This document shows positions 62,840 through 64,000 of a stretch of 64,000 nt of DNA, one piece after another. The notes under the pieces are model-generated. The model ran no database searches. It was not told the origin of the DNA and saw only the letters and a list, made by a program, of their open reading frames with translations. The position numbers were made by a program, and so were the translations under genes. This stretch comes from Aminobacter ciceronei. GTDB taxonomy: Bacteria; Pseudomonadota; Alphaproteobacteria; Rhizobiales; Rhizobiaceae. Position 1 is the stretch's first letter, and each line of letters begins with the position of its first letter. Location: positions 62,001 to 126,000 of the forward strand of contig NZ_JACJHY010000018.1 in NCBI RefSeq assembly GCF_014138625.1, written 5' to 3'.

Positions 62840-63492
62840 CAGACTCCCCCCGGAGCGTCTCCCACGAATGCGCCAGCAAGATCGCGCATCGACATCGGCG
62901 AGTAAATCTTGATAGGCAGAAAGATTTCGTGCTTTCCGAGATGAGCAAACAGGGAATCCTCGGCACTGAAGGCAGATGACCCGGTGAGGACGTCGAAACG
63001 GAAATCACGCCGCTGGTACTTGCCTTTGCCGAGATACCCCCATTCAGCGAAGCTGATGGGCTGGCCGGCTTGCGCGCGCATTGTCATTGCGTCGCCGTGA
63101 ACCAGGTTCTGCGACAGCACATACGAGGCCGCCTTGTACAGATCGTCGGACTCATCGATTTTCATGTAGTCGACGAGGATTTCCAACAGGTTGGTGCGGC
63201 ATTCGGCGATGTTGTCGGGGAGCAATTCGACCCCGTAGGTGCACATGAGTGCGAGAAGCGAATAGTGCCGTTTTTCGAAGTCAGACTTCCCGAATTTCAG
63301 TTCCACGGCAGCCAGTTTGCGCTGCAAGACCGGAACAAGGAAATTCCCGCTCCCGCACGCTGGCTCTAGAAATCGTGCGTCGATCCGCTCAGTCTCGCCT
63401 TTCACCAAATCGAGCATTTTTTCGACCAACCACGGCGGCGTGAATACTTCCCCGTGGTCGCTGACGCGCTTTTTCGATTTGATCAGGTTCAT
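62839..63492 (-). CDS. Methyltransferase-like protein lacking the catalytic NPPY motif
   Basis: 217 residues. The SAM-binding motif is clean (FLEPACGSGNF, E43-G49) and the start HGEVFTPPWLVEKMLDLV is typical of type I/IIG N6-adenine methyltransferases. The protein ends before any NPPY. The last residues (MSMRDLAGAFVGDAPGGV) read smoothly into a stop that overlaps the next start, so this looks like a designed split rather than a recent frameshift. It may be an inactive partner subunit. ATG 63492 is preferred to GTG 63504. Confidence 0.7.
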   Translation of the reverse strand: MNLIKSKKRVSDHGEVFTPPWLVEKMLDLVKGETERIDARFLEPACGSGNFLVPVLQRKLAAVELKFGKSDFEKRHYSLLALMCTYGVELLPDNIAECRTNLLEILVDYMKIDESDDLYKAASYVLSQNLVHGDAMTMRAQAGQPISFAEWGYLGKGKYQRRDFRFDVLTGSSAFSAEDSLFAHLGKHEIFLPIKIYSPMSMRDLAGAFVGDAPGGV

Positions 63493-63519
63493 CAGTGAAA
63501 ACACTCGAATTCGTAGCCG

Positions 63520-64000
63520 CTAGAGCCGATATCGCAATGTCGCCCCTTGAGAAAGGCGGTGGTGAAGAAATGCATCACCCGACCTCATGTCGCCTGACGA
63601 TCCCCGCGACGACACCCCAATCTCCCTGCTTTCACGACCGAGCGAAATCTGTACATAGTCGGTCGCGCCTGATCCGGTCGGGGCAAAGGCGGGCACTGTT
63701 GCCGTGCGATTCCGAGATCTGAAGATCGGTGCCCTGCAACCGCGTCCAGACCGCAGCAACGTCGCCCTTGTCCTTGGCGAGCGCTGCTTCCATCCAGGCT
63801 CTATAGTCGCCGATCCGTGCTCCGTCAGCGGCCAGCACCGAGCGCGTATCCCGCCAATACCGATCATCGATGCTCGTCGCTGAAAAAGCGAATCCAGGGA
63901 ACGCTTCGGAGAGCGCCGCCGCCAATGTGGTCTCGCCGGCGCCGACTGGGAGGCGCGCTAGAACGGCTTCGACCGAAGCGTGGTCAGGCAGTCTTGCAGA
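63520..64000 (-). pseudogene. Frameshifted hypothetical protein, runs off the window
   Basis: From the right edge the minus strand reads LARLPVGAGETTLAAALSEA then DYRAWMEAALAKDKGDVAAVWTRLQ and DLQISESHGNS. Around 63690 the plausible continuation AFAPTGSGATDYVQISLGRE is in the next frame, so one base appears to be lost or gained. The reading then ends at 63520 without a convincing C-terminus. I recognise no function. The 5' end lies outside the window. Confidence 0.5.

Noticed and set aside
1..64000. CRISPR arrays, tRNA or rRNA genes, complete insertion sequences
   Set aside because: Looked for regularly spaced repeats, tRNA TpsiC-type ends and IS ends with transposase; none could be supported.

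Overview
The window looks like part of a large repABC plasmid (or plasmid-derived replicon) from a methylotrophic alphaproteobacterium of the Rhizobiales, most likely the Aminobacter/Mesorhizobium neighbourhood. The evidence is a repABC cassette with parS palindromes and a counter-transcribed RNA, a Ti-type traI-trb conjugation operon, high GC, and a cmuB-cmuC-cmuA-fmdB-paaE-hutI-metF order like that known from chloromethane-degrading Aminobacter. The genus is an inference, since there is no rRNA here.

Layout. (1) 1-12.4 kb holds serine-cycle genes: the end of ppc, glyA, fhs (minus strand), a LuxR-type regulator with a degenerate receiver, then sga-mcl-mtkA-mtkB-hprA-gck and an HPP/CBS membrane protein. 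(2) 12.4-22.9 kb is a cobalamin region: btuB-btuF-btuC-btuD-tonB on the minus strand behind a B12 riboswitch, a TetR regulator behind a second, duplicated B12 riboswitch, a ferric-reductase-like membrane protein, cobC, and a second TetR. (3) 23.1-32.3 kb is the chloromethane operon: cmuBCA, fmdB, paaE, a hutI-like gene, metF2, folD, and sodB at the end. (4) 32.3-42.5 kb is the complete trbI...trbB-traI operon on the minus strand. (5) 42.8-46.8 kb is repABC. (6) 46.8-49.1 kb has a serine recombinase and an RHE_PE00001-type plasmid gene. (7) 49.1-58.6 kb is an unusual island: a metallophosphoesterase/thymidylate-synthase-like fusion, a MazG protein, a UDG-like protein, a second TS-like protein, a papain-like peptidase, an ImmA peptidase with a chagasin-like C-terminus, an XRE repressor, an acyl carrier protein and a HEPN protein. 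(8) 58.3-64 kb has a Tn3 transposase remnant, a three-gene methyltransferase/helicase system with a GIY-YIG domain, and a frameshifted gene running off the edge.

How the parts work together. CmuA takes the methyl group of a methyl halide onto its corrinoid. CmuB passes it to tetrahydrofolate. MetF2 and FolD oxidise methyl-H4F, and GlyA feeds methylene-H4F into the serine cycle. The btu genes supply the corrinoid. Five near-identical dyads (consensus about TAGACAGGTNRGTCTGTTTA) lie upstream of fhs, the LuxR gene, btuB, tetR1 and cmuB/tetR2. This suggests one TetR-controlled regulon. Because tetR1 sits behind a B12 riboswitch, cobalamin status may set the repressor level and so gate corrinoid-dependent methylotrophy.

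The strongest candidate for an undescribed system is the 49.1-56.6 kb island. It combines nucleotide-handling folds with a cysteine peptidase next to a metallopeptidase that carries what looks like an inhibitor of that peptidase class.
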